Shown one piece after another: positions 17,445-26,713 of a stretch of DNA of 64,000 bases. The stretch's first letter is position 1. Each line of letters begins with the position of its first letter. Source of the stretch: Thermogemmatispora carboxidivorans (GTDB lineage: Bacteria > Chloroflexota > Ktedonobacteria > Ktedonobacterales > Ktedonobacteraceae). A program made the translations under genes and the position numbers. The notes beneath the pieces are model-generated. The model saw nothing but the letters and a program-made list of their open reading frames with translations. It searched no databases and was not told where the DNA came from. Location of the stretch: positions 2,914,001 to 2,978,000 of the forward strand of contig NZ_JNIM01000001.1 of the NCBI RefSeq assembly GCF_000702505.1. The letters run 5' to 3'.

Positions 17445-18066
17445 TGCTGAGCAGCCTCACGATGAGGCCGCTGTGGAGGTGCCCACGCCTGAGATTGACC
17501 TGAGCATCTATGTGATGCCCTTCTTCGCCACGCTCACAGTCAGCCAGCTGGAACGCTCGCGGCGCTGGTACGTTGACGGACTGGGCTTCGTGGTGCTGGC
17601 AACCATCCCGGGGCCAACAGGCGAGCCGGCGCTCATCCATTTGCGACGCTGGCGCTATCAAGATCTGTTGCTGGTTCCGGCCCGTCAGGAGCAACAGCGA
17701 GCGCCATCCTCGCTGGCGCTGCCAGCGGCAGGCCCGCGCATCCGGCTGACGTTCGCCGCCTACGGTACTGATCTGGCTCAGCTGGCGGCGACGGCCCGGG
17801 CAGTAGGCGAGGGGACGATTGAGGGGCCCTACGCGACGCCCTGGAATACGTTCGATGTGCTCGCCCGCGACCCCGACGGACACGAGATCGTTTTCACGTC
17901 CAGGCTCCCTGCCGAGCAGCACGATCCAGCTTTTGCGGCGCAGATGGAGCAGGTCCGCCAGCAGATGCAGGAAACTGGGCAGCCTTCTCATCGAGCGGCG
18001 GCCCCCTCCAGGCATGGATCTTCTCTTCCAGAGAGGCACGGCGAGGAGGTCCCTGGTTCCTCTTGA
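17425..18066 (+). CDS. VOC/glyoxalase-fold protein
   Basis: 213 residues. The core (about 30-165) has the vicinal-oxygen-chelate pattern: SQLERSRRWYVDGLGFVVLA opens the first module and TFDVLARDPDGHEIVFTSRL closes the second. Such proteins are dioxygenases, glyoxalases or antibiotic-binding resistance proteins. The metal ligands are incomplete, which fits a sequestering (bleomycin-resistance-like) role. It overlaps the TipA-like regulator gene, and I infer drug sensing and resistance. The Ser/His/Pro-rich tail after residue 170 looks like added sequence. Confidence 0.82.
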   Translation: MTSSAFDAEQPHDEAAVEVPTPEIDLSIYVMPFFATLTVSQLERSRRWYVDGLGFVVLATIPGPTGEPALIHLRRWRYQDLLLVPARQEQQRAPSSLALPAAGPRIRLTFAAYGTDLAQLAATARAVGEGTIEGPYATPWNTFDVLARDPDGHEIVFTSRLPAEQHDPAFAAQMEQVRQQMQETGQPSHRAAAPSRHGSSLPERHGEEVPGSS

Positions 18067-18189
18067 TGGACTTGGATGGGCTTCCCTCAGTCGCACCGCA
18101 CAGGACGACTGCGAGTGACAGCAGCGGTGAGCGTGCTCTCCTGGGTGATCCCTGGTGAGCCTCACACCGCTGCAAAGGCGAGATGCTCG

Positions 18190-18690
18190 CGCAGCAGACT
18201 CCTGCTCCAAGGTACGAGTGGGATCACTTTTTTGTCCATAGGCGGCGACAAACTGATAGGTTGTCTGCAGCTGATTGCCTTCCTGGAGCATGGTCTGGAG
18301 AAGCGTTTGATACTGCTGTGGACTCAACTGAAAGCGTTTCGTCGCCACCCCGCTCAGGGCCAGGGCGAACTCGCGGAAGTCCTGCGTGAGCAAGGAGCCG
18401 ACGCGCCCGCCCCAGTTTCCGAAACACCGTCTTCAGCATGAACTGACCATGCCAGCCAGCGTGCTCACCTCCACGGGGGTCAATGCCCCGGCACTGCCCT
18501 GGGTTGCCTCTCTGTCCGCCCTGGCTTTGCTCTTGAAACCCTCAATTCTCACGCTGCCACGCTCTGCGAACGGCTCATCTTTGCGGTTGAAGGAGTCCAC
18601 TCCACCCATTCCTCTCCTCACGCGCCCTCTCAACCCTGGCTGATCCCGCCGGCTGCGCTTCGGCGTGGACGCCGATAGCCTGCCTGCCAC
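18190..18690 (-). pseudogene. Possible decayed gene of unknown function
   Basis: Two overlapping minus-strand frames have protein-like composition: one with EPFAERGSVRIEGFKSKARA (18433-18690) and one with FQLSPQQYQTLLQTMLQEGN (18190-18390). They could be parts of one frameshifted gene. No family is recognised, neither part has a ribosome site, and chance is a real alternative. Confidence 0.3.
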
Positions 18691-19497
18691 TTTCTTTCAA
18701 CCCCGACGAGCGACCTGGCTGATTCTGACCCTGCACTATGTAAAAGGATGGTATCTCGTAATAGCGTTTCAATCCCAGATGGGCAACTTCTCTAATGCTG
18801 ACGGTACCCCCGTAGGGGAGCATCTGGAGCCGTGCCGCGCCGGTCAAGCTGACTCGATGATCCCCCAAAATCGTCTATCTTCGATCTATGTCCAGGCAGT
18901 CAGGCAGGATTGCAGACGAGAAGCCGGCGGAAGGGTAAAGTGTGATCCCGCCCAGGGTTATCCAGGAAGGTAACGGCCCCTCGTGGTGAGCTGTATTTGC
19001 ATATGAGTGCCTGGTCCAGGGCGGGTCTTCCTTTACTTCTCCTTTCATTAGGGCGCAGAAGAAGTACACAATCGGCGTGTTCTGGCGTATACTCTTGAGA
19101 GATATTCTGCTCTCCTCTTGACTACAGGAGTGAGCTGGCTCGCGACAGAGACGATGCTGCTGGCTGGTTTGCACTGATACGCCGAGAGGAAGGCCATCGC
19201 TCACAATGTCCACATAAGCCTGATCAGCACAATCGCCCCGCCTGACCTGATCAGAAAAGCCGGCCCCCTATGGATGGGCATCATATGGGGAGCCGGAGCA
19301 CGCCTGCCCTATCTGCTGCTGTCCTATGCACGTCTGGTATAGCGCATGACCGGCACCAATGTCGCCGGCATTGATCAGAGAGGCAGATGTCTCTGCCTCT
19401 CTGGGTCCTGCAGGAGGAACAAACCGTTTCATACTCCAGGACCAGAAACATCACACGGGCCCGTAGCGATCGCCGACGGCTGACAGCTTCGCTCCGG
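18691..19497. other. Decayed intergenic stretch with a short remnant of the membrane-anchored protein
   Basis: I see no intact gene in these 800 bases. At 18880-18915 the plus strand encodes SIYVQAVRQDC, matching the C-terminus SIYVQVVKQYC of the proteins at 4819 and 34414 at both protein and nucleotide level. It is therefore a third, almost erased copy. Confidence 0.45.
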
Positions 19498-20040
19498 CTA
19501 AGACCGCTCTGGTCGGTAGGTGAGGACGACGACACCGGAACTGAAGGTCCTGGTTTCGATCAGTTTCAGCACCTTCATCTCGCTTCCCTCTCGGAAGAGA
19601 CGCTTGCCTCTGCCCACCACAACAGGGAAGACCATAAGCCGATATTCATCGATCAGATCCAGGGACATCAGGCTGTGGACCAGTTCCCCACTGCCAAAAA
19701 TCAATATCTCCTGCCCTGGCTGCTGCTTGAGCCGGGAGACTGCTTCCGGGAGATCGCCCGTGAGCAAGCTGGCGTTCCACTCCACTTCTGAGAGCGTAGT
19801 AGAGACCACAAACTTAGGCAAACTGTTCATGCGCTCTCCATATGCCCCAGTTCCCTGCATGCTCGGCCAGCTGGCAGCGAATCCCTGGTAGGTTCTGCGC
19901 CCCAGAAGAAGTGCAGAGCAGCTCAAAAGCTCATCGAATTTATACTTTTGCGATTCTTCGCATGTAAATCGAAAAGTCCAGTTAGGATTTTCAACAATGC
20001 CATCTAGAGACACGAACATTGAAGCAACAATTTTGGCCAT
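19498..20040 (-). CDS. Dihydrofolate-reductase-like protein (RibD C-terminal family)
   Basis: 180 residues starting KIVASMFVSLDGIVENP, with LLLGRRTYQGFAASWP, EILIFGSGELVHSLM (nucleotide-binding turn) and LVVGRG-like VFPVVVGRGKRLF. This is the standard layout of stand-alone RibD-C/DHFR-like reductases, usually NADPH-dependent with unknown substrates. I chose the ATG at 20040 because AAGGAG lies seven bases upstream; the ATG two codons earlier would overlap that site. Its lower GC than its neighbours suggests a different origin. Confidence 0.88.
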   Translation of the reverse strand: MAKIVASMFVSLDGIVENPNWTFRFTCEESQKYKFDELLSCSALLLGRRTYQGFAASWPSMQGTGAYGERMNSLPKFVVSTTLSEVEWNASLLTGDLPEAVSRLKQQPGQEILIFGSGELVHSLMSLDLIDEYRLMVFPVVVGRGKRLFREGSEMKVLKLIETRTFSSGVVVLTYRPERS

Positions 20041-20121
20041 ATTCATCTCCTTAAAAGGAATATCGCAGCAATGCACTTGCTGATTCCAAGCGTTCGCCTC
20101 AAACCATTCTCATGTAGCTAA

Positions 20122-20338
20122 TCAAAAACGGTAAAGATCCTTGAGTACGCACCCGTTGCGCATGTTGTGGACCTTGAGGGTCTCATAGCTTTTACAAGCG
20201 TCTACTTCAATGATCCGAGGGAGAGGTTTGCCCACCTTGGGCATTCTGACATCTGCTGCCGGGGATCGCGAGATATAGCCTCGGGCTTCCAGTCAATTGC
20301 AGAAAGCCCGCACGGACCGCGCGTAGGCGCGGCGCACC
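20122..20338 (-). pseudogene. Tyrosine recombinase, N-terminal core-binding fragment
   Basis: The minus strand reads VRRAYARSVRAFCN, an in-frame TGA where a Trp is expected, then LEARGYISRSPAADVRMPKV and GKPLPRIIEV. This is the core-binding (SAM-like) domain and linker of XerC/phage-type integrases. It fades after ACKSYETLKVHNMRNG and stops at 20122. The catalytic domain is absent. It meets the second fragment head to head at about 20338. Confidence 0.72.
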
Positions 20339-20803
20339 GTTAGCTATAAGGCTGGCAATGGCTTCTATGGCTTCGTGGAGACGGAGACCAAGGCCCGCAA
20401 GGGCAAGCGCTCTATCGTGCTCCCCTCGCTCGCCATTGACGCCTTGAAAGCGCACCAGGAAGGGCAACAGGAGGCTTGCCGCAAGGCGGGCGCCCGCTGG
20501 CAGCAGAAGGATCTGGTCTTCTGCACGCAGCACGGCAATTTCCTGACCGATAGCTTCGTGCGCCACCAGTATTACCAGATCCTGGACCAGGCCGGCTTGT
20601 CGCGGATCCATTTTCACGATCTGAGGCATAGCACGGCCACCATCCTGCACGCGCTGGGAGTCCCTATCAATGTGATCCAGGAGCTCCTCGGTCACAGCCA
20701 GGTGACGGTCACGCTGGGCATCTATGGACATGTGTTGCCAGGGATGCAAGGGGAGGCCCTGCGGAAAATGGAAGAGCTGTTGAGGAGAGAGCAGGAAAAA
20801 TAA
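20339..20803 (+). pseudogene. Tyrosine recombinase, C-terminal catalytic fragment
   Basis: 155 residues of the catalytic domain: KARKGKRSIVLPSLAIDALK, then HFHDLRHSTATILHALGVPI (the H-x-L-R-H box), LLGHSQVTVTLGIYGHVLP (the GHS box and nucleophile Tyr). The first catalytic Arg and everything before it are missing, because homology begins abruptly at 20339 beside the opposite-strand fragment. It is therefore an inactive integrase remnant. A tRNA-Gly fragment 80 bases downstream supports a former integration site. Confidence 0.85.
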
Positions 20804-20834
20804 CTGTCACTTAAGCTGTCTTGAGGACAAAGGG

Positions 20835-20858
20835 CGGCTCCCCTATGGTGGGGAGCCG
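20835..20858. terminator. GC-rich hairpin, possible terminator
   Basis: CGGCTCCCC and GGGGAGCCG form a 9-base-pair stem around a 6-base loop (TATGGT), shortly after the integrase fragment and just past the 3' end of the tRNA-Gly fragment. There is no T-run, so termination is plausible but unproven. Confidence 0.5.
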
Positions 20859-20880
20859 GCCACGTGGCTTGGGAAGAGGG

Positions 20881-20928
20881 AGCGGGAGACGGGACTCGAA
20901 CCCGCGACAGCCTGCTTGGAAGGCAGGT
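20881..20928 (-). tRNA. 3' half of a tRNA-Gly (TCC), 5' half missing
   Basis: Read on the minus strand, this is the anticodon arm (CCTGC-CTTCCAA-GCAGG, anticodon TCC), variable loop, T arm (GCGGG-TTCGAGT-CCCGT) and the 3' acceptor strand CTCCCGC of a glycine tRNA. The D arm and 5' acceptor strand, expected at about 20929-20955, are replaced by unrelated sequence, so no cloverleaf can form. tRNA 3' halves are common integrase attachment sites, and recombinase fragments lie next to it. It is best read as an att-type remnant rather than a working tRNA. Confidence 0.8.
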
Positions 20929-20986
20929 ACCCAACAAAAGAGAAATCAATGCTGCCACTCGACTCCAGAAGCCAGTTCACACAACT

Positions 20987-21022
20987 CATCTACAAGCTTA
21001 ATGACATCTACAAGCTTAATGA
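20987..21022 (+). repeat. Tandem 18-base direct repeat
   Basis: CATCTACAAGCTTAATGA occurs twice in immediate succession (20987-21004 and 21005-21022). It lies just past the missing 5' half of the tRNA-Gly fragment, on the side that would be element interior. Confidence 0.85.
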
Positions 21023-22213
21023 AAAGAGACAGGGATACATCGACAGAATGCTGCATTCCAAGGCAGACACTCTGAAAAGAGTATAACCTAGGCGTTGCCT
21101 CAAAGCAAGAGCAGAGGCTCTCGTTTGACTGACCTTCCTGCAGCCTTGCGAGCGGTGCGCGTCCCCAGCGTTGCTCCAGGGGCCTCCCCCAGAAGTCAGT
21201 CTCTACACCCGCTGCACCAGATTAAGCAAAGAGAACGACTCTCCCCAGTCCGCCTCAGAGAACATCCTCTCATACTCGGCACGGCGAATGACAAGATCCA
21301 CACTCACACCTCACTCCAGCGCTCTCCTGACAAAGAGCCAATCAGTACCTCCAGCCAGAGCAACAAGCACTACAAGACATGGCCTTGTTGTCATTGAACC
21401 TCTTCTGAGATCTGCCGCAATGGAACCACGACCAAGGTCTCCGCCTGCTGCCTTCCCAAGGAAGCTGTTCCCTCCCGCTGCAGATCCACTCCCTTTCTCC
21501 CACCCTCCCGATCTTTTCCCGCTGCCTTCCCGCTTCCTTCCCAGACGCTTCCCACCACCGTCGTGTACGCTCTTCTTCGTCGAGCGCATCCAGGTCACGC
21601 AGAATGTGCAACATGGCCGGGAAGGGCCTTCTCCTCCTCCGCCAAACCACAGAGGGAGTCTATCAGATGCCAGTCTTGCCCCGGCTTATCGAACCGACAC
21701 TCCTGACGCGAGCTTCTCTTGGGGTGAGGGCCGATGACTGGCTGCCGGTGTGGACCAGGAAGGGAAGAGGGCAGACGTTTCTGCTTCATTCTACTCCCAG
21801 CATGGCCCTGGCCAGAATCTCCCAGTGCCGTGCCGCTGGTCTCAGGAAGAGCTTATCAGGTCACGTTCTGGGTTTCTGCCATCAGCCCCATGCTGACCCA
21901 CTCGGCGCATTCGCACACGGCGCCGGCCTCAACCGCGGCCTGGGGCCGCTCCTGTTTTCAATGGCCGTCGCCTTCCTCCTGCCTCGTCCACAGGCGATAG
22001 GGCACCTGGGAAGCAGCGTTCGATCAGGCCGCACGATCTTCATTCAGGGGGCAAGACACGTCAGCACGGGCAATGTTCTTCGCAGCAGATGGAGAGTTGG
22101 TGGCTTCTGCTACCCAAGGAGGAGCCAGCCAGCAGTTTCGCCTCTGCTTCTCCCAAGAGAGAGCCCGGCTATCTCCCTCCCGTACAGGAAAGGAGAAAGG
22201 AGCCATCACCACC
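21023..22213. other. Long region without a supported gene
   Basis: Nearly 1.2 kb upstream of the MFS gene. Open frames exist on both strands but none shows family motifs, a ribosome site or steady coding character. About 21430-21560 is strongly pyrimidine-rich on the plus strand. The only clear signal is the AAAGGAG site of the MFS gene at the right end. Confidence 0.4.
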
Positions 22214-23719
22214 ATGCAACGACGACGAAGAGGCATCCTGGTGCCAGGGGCACCGTTCCCCCCCTCCTTCTGGATTCTGGTAGGCGGTATCTTCGTGAAC
22301 CGGTTCGGCAGCTTTGTCGGGGTCTTTCTCCTGGTCTATCTGACGGCTCAAGGCTACCCCACAGCGCAAGCAGGCTTCGCTGCAGGAGCCTATGGGCTGG
22401 GCAGCATGGCCGCAGCTCTCTTCGGTGGCTCTCTGGCAGACCACCGGGGAAGACGGTGGACTATCGTGGTCGCCATGTTCTCTTCCGCCGCAGCCACCCT
22501 GGCCTTATCACAGGCGCGTGCCATGCCGGCGCTGGTGGGCCTGGCGACCCTGGCCGGCTTCTGTGCTGCCCTCTATCGTCCGGCGGCCAGCGCTTTGTTG
22601 ACCGAGCTGGTGCCGAGGGAGCAGCGCCTGTCCGCCTTCGCCTGGTACCGGTTTGTCCTCAATGTCGGCTTTACTGCCGGTCCGCTCCTGGCTGGCTTCT
22701 TCGCCAGCCATGCCTTCTTCTTCTTGATCTTCCTGACAGATGCGCTCTCTTCCGTCATCTTCGGCGTGCTGGCCCTGGTCGCTTTGCCCGCTGAGAGCAG
22801 TGGTGCAGCTCAGCAGCAGCCACCCACAAGAGCCGGATTCGTGGAAGCCCTTCATCACGATCCTCGTTTTCTGCTCTTCCTGCTCGGCTCCCTGGCAGTG
22901 GCCATGGTGTACTTCCAGCATCAGTCCACGCTTGTTCTGCAGGTGCACAGTCTGGGTCTGTCCAACGCCGTCTATGGAGCGCTGCTTTCGCTCAATGGCC
23001 TGGTAGTCATCGTGTTCGAGCTGCCTCTCAGCCAGGTCACCAGCAAATGCCCTTTGCTGCCACTGATTGCCATAGGATGGCTGCTTACCGCCCTGGGATT
23101 TGGGCTGGTCGCCTTTGCCTCCAACCTGGTGTTCCTGGCCGGTACAGTGATACTCTGGAGTGTGGGTGAGATCCTCCATCACCCCGCCTCTGCAGCCTAC
23201 GTCGCCGATCTGGCGCCAGCGCACTTGCGTGGTCGTTACCAGGGTGTCTGGGAGCTCACCTGGAACCTCGCCCAGACGGTCGGGCCGCCGCTGGGGACCC
23301 TGGCCTTTTCCTGGGACGCTCCCAGATTCTGGTGGCTGTGTGGTTTGCTAACCAGTGTTGCTGTGCTGCCCCTTGTGCTCGGGAAAGCGCCAGACCAGAC
23401 GTCCACGCAGGCAGCACGTCCCAGCGCAGAGACTCCTGCGCTGCGGAGGTCGGGTCCCCCCTACCCCCTCCGGAAGAAATCTGGGCCTCCAGGGAGACGC
23501 TCGCGTGCGCTGCTCAACTATCTGACCCTTCTTCCACAAGGCACTGATTTAGACCTTCGTACCATCCAGCAGGTGATATGTTGCTCGTATCCCCAGGCAC
23601 GTCATCTGGTAGAGGCCCTGGAACGACAGGACTATGTGCTTCGTGTGGCGGGACCACGCCGGCGCTATTGCCTGCATCCGTCCTACCGTCCTGCAGCCGT
23701 TCGTCTCCGTCACCGGTGA
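22214..23719 (+). CDS. MFS transporter with an extra C-terminal winged-helix-like domain
   Basis: 501 residues from the ATG at 22214 (AAAGGAG upstream). Residues about 15-410 form twelve helices of the major facilitator superfamily. The cytoplasmic loop 2-3 signature is GGSLADHRGRRWTIV and the equivalent second-half loop is ADLAPAHLRGRYQG, typical of MDR-type drug/H+ antiporters. After a basic linker, residues about 440-501 contain LDLRTIQQVICCSYPQARHL and EALERQDYVLRV, which look like a small winged helix. Such a tail is not normal for MFS proteins and could couple transport to nucleic-acid or protein binding. Confidence 0.87.
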   Translation: MQRRRRGILVPGAPFPPSFWILVGGIFVNRFGSFVGVFLLVYLTAQGYPTAQAGFAAGAYGLGSMAAALFGGSLADHRGRRWTIVVAMFSSAAATLALSQARAMPALVGLATLAGFCAALYRPAASALLTELVPREQRLSAFAWYRFVLNVGFTAGPLLAGFFASHAFFFLIFLTDALSSVIFGVLALVALPAESSGAAQQQPPTRAGFVEALHHDPRFLLFLLGSLAVAMVYFQHQSTLVLQVHSLGLSNAVYGALLSLNGLVVIVFELPLSQVTSKCPLLPLIAIGWLLTALGFGLVAFASNLVFLAGTVILWSVGEILHHPASAAYVADLAPAHLRGRYQGVWELTWNLAQTVGPPLGTLAFSWDAPRFWWLCGLLTSVAVLPLVLGKAPDQTSTQAARPSAETPALRRSGPPYPLRKKSGPPGRRSRALLNYLTLLPQGTDLDLRTIQQVICCSYPQARHLVEALERQDYVLRVAGPRRRYCLHPSYRPAAVRLRHR

Positions 23720-23970
23720 GACCAGGAGCAGGAGGCGGCTGCCTCCGCTCCACTCTTCCCCATAGTCACCGACACTCCTCACACACGTTTGCCGACTGCT
23801 CTCACTCGTCTCGTCCCTTGCCAGTACGACCTGCCTGTCTGCCTACCGCCTCAAAGCGCCCCATCCGTTGGAGCGTCCCGAGGCACTCACTTCCTCGGAG
23901 GGAGCGGACAGCCACCTGCCTGTGGACGCCAGCCTTGTTCATCGGAGTCATTCCCCGCCTCACGGCTTGA

Positions 23971-25797
23971 TCAGCGCTGTGGAGGAGTCACTGCCCTGAT
24001 GGGAACAACAGCCAGCCGCTGGAGCTGTCCCTGAATCCAGGTCACGCCCCCCTGCACCAGACCAGTCGTTGGATCTTGCTGCCCGACGTAGGCTGTATTC
24101 GCGCTGGTCAGCATCTCATCCAGTAATGAGAGTGCCTTTGCCTGCCGCAATTGCGTATCGCTCATGGAGACAAGCTGGACTGCGTCCTGGCGGATGTGGT
24201 GCATCAGGACAGCAATGGCCTGTAACTGCCTGTCTACGCTCGTGGCAATCTGCTGCTGGGAAGCCTCATGGCCAGGAGCATTGATGAGACCACTCAAGTG
24301 CAGGCTGATATGGGCGAGATAACTGGGGAGTGCCTGGTTGGGGTCCATCTGCAGGAGACCGATACGCCCTGCCTTCGGATCAACCAGGATCGGGGTACCA
24401 GCGGGAGTATCACGCCCAACATAGGCGGTGCCGTCAAGGTAGTCCAGGATGCGGATCACTTGCCGGCGCAACAGCCCCGTATGGGTCCCGGAGGCCCAGT
24501 CATCCCTCGCCGCACTTGACCACTCCAGAAGCTTTTCCGTATTGCGAGAGAGCCAGAGGGCCAGCCCTCCGGAGAGACCAATGTGTTGCAGCTCAGGATC
24601 GCTGGCCAGCAGATGACGCAGGTGGGAGAGGAGACTATAGTGCTGCTCGTCCCCCGGCGTGGGCGTGTCAGGGATCGCTCCAAGCAACCGCCAGGTGGTC
24701 GAGTCGAGAGAGGGCGTGATCGGCGGATTGGCCGCATCCTCCTCGGTCACCAGGAATCGGCTATACTGAGCGAGTAGATTCTGGTGAGAAGGGCTGCGAT
24801 AGGTCAGCAGGACGGTTCTGCCTCTCGTTGACGAGAGGGTGCCCAGCAGCAGCGGCGGTGTCTGATCATCTGATCGGTCAGGAAGGAGCCAGGCGTACCC
24901 GGCTTTGGCCGCCGGCACTGCGGGAAGCTGTTGGAGCGTGAGGGTGATTACATCGTTGAGACCCCGTGTACCCAATGGATCGAGTTGACCACTACTGCCA
25001 AATGCCAGAGTCCCTACGAACGTAGTCGTTGGAGGCTCCACCAGCGTGGCCGATGGAGAAGCGACCAGCACCGAGCAGAGGAACGTGAAGAGCACCAGCG
25101 TGATCATGCTAACAAGCGCGAGCAGCGCCAGTTTTGTACGAGGGACCAGGCCAGGCAGGCGTCGCTTCTGTGTCTGCCCGGGAGCTGAAGACGGCGACAG
25201 GATCGTCTTCGGCAGCAAGGTCTCCCCCGCGGGAAACCGGCTGGCATCCTCCGGCTCGAGAGCACCCGGCATGTACCCAGACATCGGTTTCTGATTCTGA
25301 AAAGACGGGGATTGCCCGGAAGGGCTTGTTTCAGTTCCTGCATCTGGGTCTAAGGCGACAGGAGACGAGGCCCCAGTCAACCTGACGCCAGGCGTGCTTT
25401 GCGATGCTCCACCTGGTAAAACAGCCCTCGACCGCAGCGCGGCGTCAGTCGTCAGTACCAGTTCCAGCGAAGGGAAGAGGTGCATTCCATACTGATGAGC
25501 AAGGGGAGCCAGCGCCTCCAAGCGGCTGTCCGGGACAACGATCCCGACAATGGGCGGTGCAGGGACCTCAGCAAGACGCGCGAAATGCTCATCACAACTC
25601 AGGGCGGGACCATGCTCGGGGAGCGCCAGGATGATCGGCTGTGATTGCTGGGCGATTCCCGCTCGGACGATCTCGAAGGAATCTTCCGGTTCAACCTGGA
25701 GCAGAGTCAATGCTCCTGGAGCAACCATGGTCGCCAGGTGTGTCAGGTCTTGCTGCGCGCACTCTGTCAACAGCGCGTGCACATCATCTATCTGCAT
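23971..25797 (-). CDS. Large single-pass membrane protein of unknown function
   Basis: 608 residues. Residues 1-120 form a compact cytoplasmic domain (IVGIVVPDSRLEALAPLA) with a fold I cannot name. Residues 120-220 are a Ser/Pro-rich linker, 222-246 the only membrane helix (LALLALVSMITLVLFTFLCS), and 250-608 a large outer domain with TLAFGSSGQLDPLG and helical repeats near the C-terminus (QLQAIAVLMHHIRQDAVQLV). The bitopic layout resembles the proteins at 29346 and 4819 and suggests a signalling or surface role. It runs in the same direction as the thioesterase and P450 genes and follows them by 67 bases, so it may share their transcript. Confidence 0.75.
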   Translation of the reverse strand: MQIDDVHALLTECAQQDLTHLATMVAPGALTLLQVEPEDSFEIVRAGIAQQSQPIILALPEHGPALSCDEHFARLAEVPAPPIVGIVVPDSRLEALAPLAHQYGMHLFPSLELVLTTDAALRSRAVLPGGASQSTPGVRLTGASSPVALDPDAGTETSPSGQSPSFQNQKPMSGYMPGALEPEDASRFPAGETLLPKTILSPSSAPGQTQKRRLPGLVPRTKLALLALVSMITLVLFTFLCSVLVASPSATLVEPPTTTFVGTLAFGSSGQLDPLGTRGLNDVITLTLQQLPAVPAAKAGYAWLLPDRSDDQTPPLLLGTLSSTRGRTVLLTYRSPSHQNLLAQYSRFLVTEEDAANPPITPSLDSTTWRLLGAIPDTPTPGDEQHYSLLSHLRHLLASDPELQHIGLSGGLALWLSRNTEKLLEWSSAARDDWASGTHTGLLRRQVIRILDYLDGTAYVGRDTPAGTPILVDPKAGRIGLLQMDPNQALPSYLAHISLHLSGLINAPGHEASQQQIATSVDRQLQAIAVLMHHIRQDAVQLVSMSDTQLRQAKALSLLDEMLTSANTAYVGQQDPTTGLVQGGVTWIQGQLQRLAVVPIRAVTPPQR

Positions 25798-25864
25798 ACG
25801 TACTGCTCTCTTTCTTCTCCTGCATACCTCTCAGGAAAGTCATCAGGCAGATCGAACAAGGCAC

Positions 25865-26713
25865 TCATCGCTGCACGGGAGCAGAGCTTGCGTCGGCAGA
25901 TAGCTGTCCGCACGTCTTGCAACACGTCCTGCCAATCTGCTCCAATAGGAGAGTGCGATCTCTCGCGGGCGCATCACGTACAAAGAAATGATCCCCGGGA
26001 AATTGCTGGAGCCGAAACGTGCTGTGCGTATGCGCCTGCCAGGCTAGCAGTTCGGGGATGCCTACGAACCCATCCTGTTCCCCACCAGAGACCGTGATTG
26101 GGCAATCGAGTCCAATGTCCGGGACATAGGCATAGGTTGCTTCCAGCAGCGCGTCGGCCCGCAGCTTGGGGAGGATCACCGGCAGGAGCCGCGCATCGGC
26201 CAGAACATATTCAGGAGTTCCACCCAGAGCGCGCACGTGCTCGATGACCTCTTCATCGGAGAAGTGCTCCATCCCCTCAAGTGGATGGGGGCCTGGAAGA
26301 TGCGGTGCGCGACAGGCCGCAACGCAAAGTGCCACTGGTGACAACTGATGCCGCGTAGAGAGCGCCCGCGCCAGTTCAAAGGCAATCAGCCCTCCGAGAC
26401 CTGCCCCAAAGAACGCAAATGGTCGATCCAGCCAGGGAGCGAGCGGAGAAGCAGCCAGAGTCGGCGGGACAAGTGTGTTAATGAGCATGGGCATAGAGGT
26501 GAATAGGGGGTATTCTCGAACCCGATGCGCACGACCGGGGAGCTGGATCGGACAAATTTCCAGGTGATCACGCACTGCCTCTGGCAAGAGATCAGGCCAG
26601 CGATGAAACAGGGTATGATCACCACCGGCATAGGGAAGGCAGAACAACCGTAGTGCGGGCTGGTCAAGGCGCCGTGGACGGCGCACCCACTGTGCAGGGT
26701 CTAGCGAGATCAT
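25865..26713 (-). CDS. Type II thioesterase-like protein with Ser-to-Gly nucleophile change
   Basis: 282 residues. The start RLFCLPYAGG and QLPGRAHRVRE are diagnostic of GrsT-type editing thioesterases that clear carrier proteins of NRPS/PKS lines. The nucleophile elbow, normally G-x-S-x-G, reads GAGLG (residues 103-107): Gly replaces the catalytic Ser. The acid (GGEQDGF) and the His (FPGDHFF) remain. The protein may bind acyl-carriers without hydrolysing them. The ATG overlaps the stop of the P450-carrier gene (ATGA), so the two are co-translated and probably work on the same carrier. A fragment of a second copy lies at 5822-6045. Confidence 0.88.
   Translation of the reverse strand: MISLDPAQWVRRPRRLDQPALRLFCLPYAGGDHTLFHRWPDLLPEAVRDHLEICPIQLPGRAHRVREYPLFTSMPMLINTLVPPTLAASPLAPWLDRPFAFFGAGLGGLIAFELARALSTRHQLSPVALCVAACRAPHLPGPHPLEGMEHFSDEEVIEHVRALGGTPEYVLADARLLPVILPKLRADALLEATYAYVPDIGLDCPITVSGGEQDGFVGIPELLAWQAHTHSTFRLQQFPGDHFFVRDAPARDRTLLLEQIGRTCCKTCGQLSADASSAPVQR

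Noticed and set aside
20881..20955. A complete tRNA-Gly gene
   Set aside because: The D arm and 5' acceptor strand are absent, so no cloverleaf can be drawn; only the 3' half matches.
21604..22794. 396-codon plus frame overlapping the MFS gene
   Set aside because: It runs across the MFS coding region in another frame; the MFS frame has the motifs and ribosome site.
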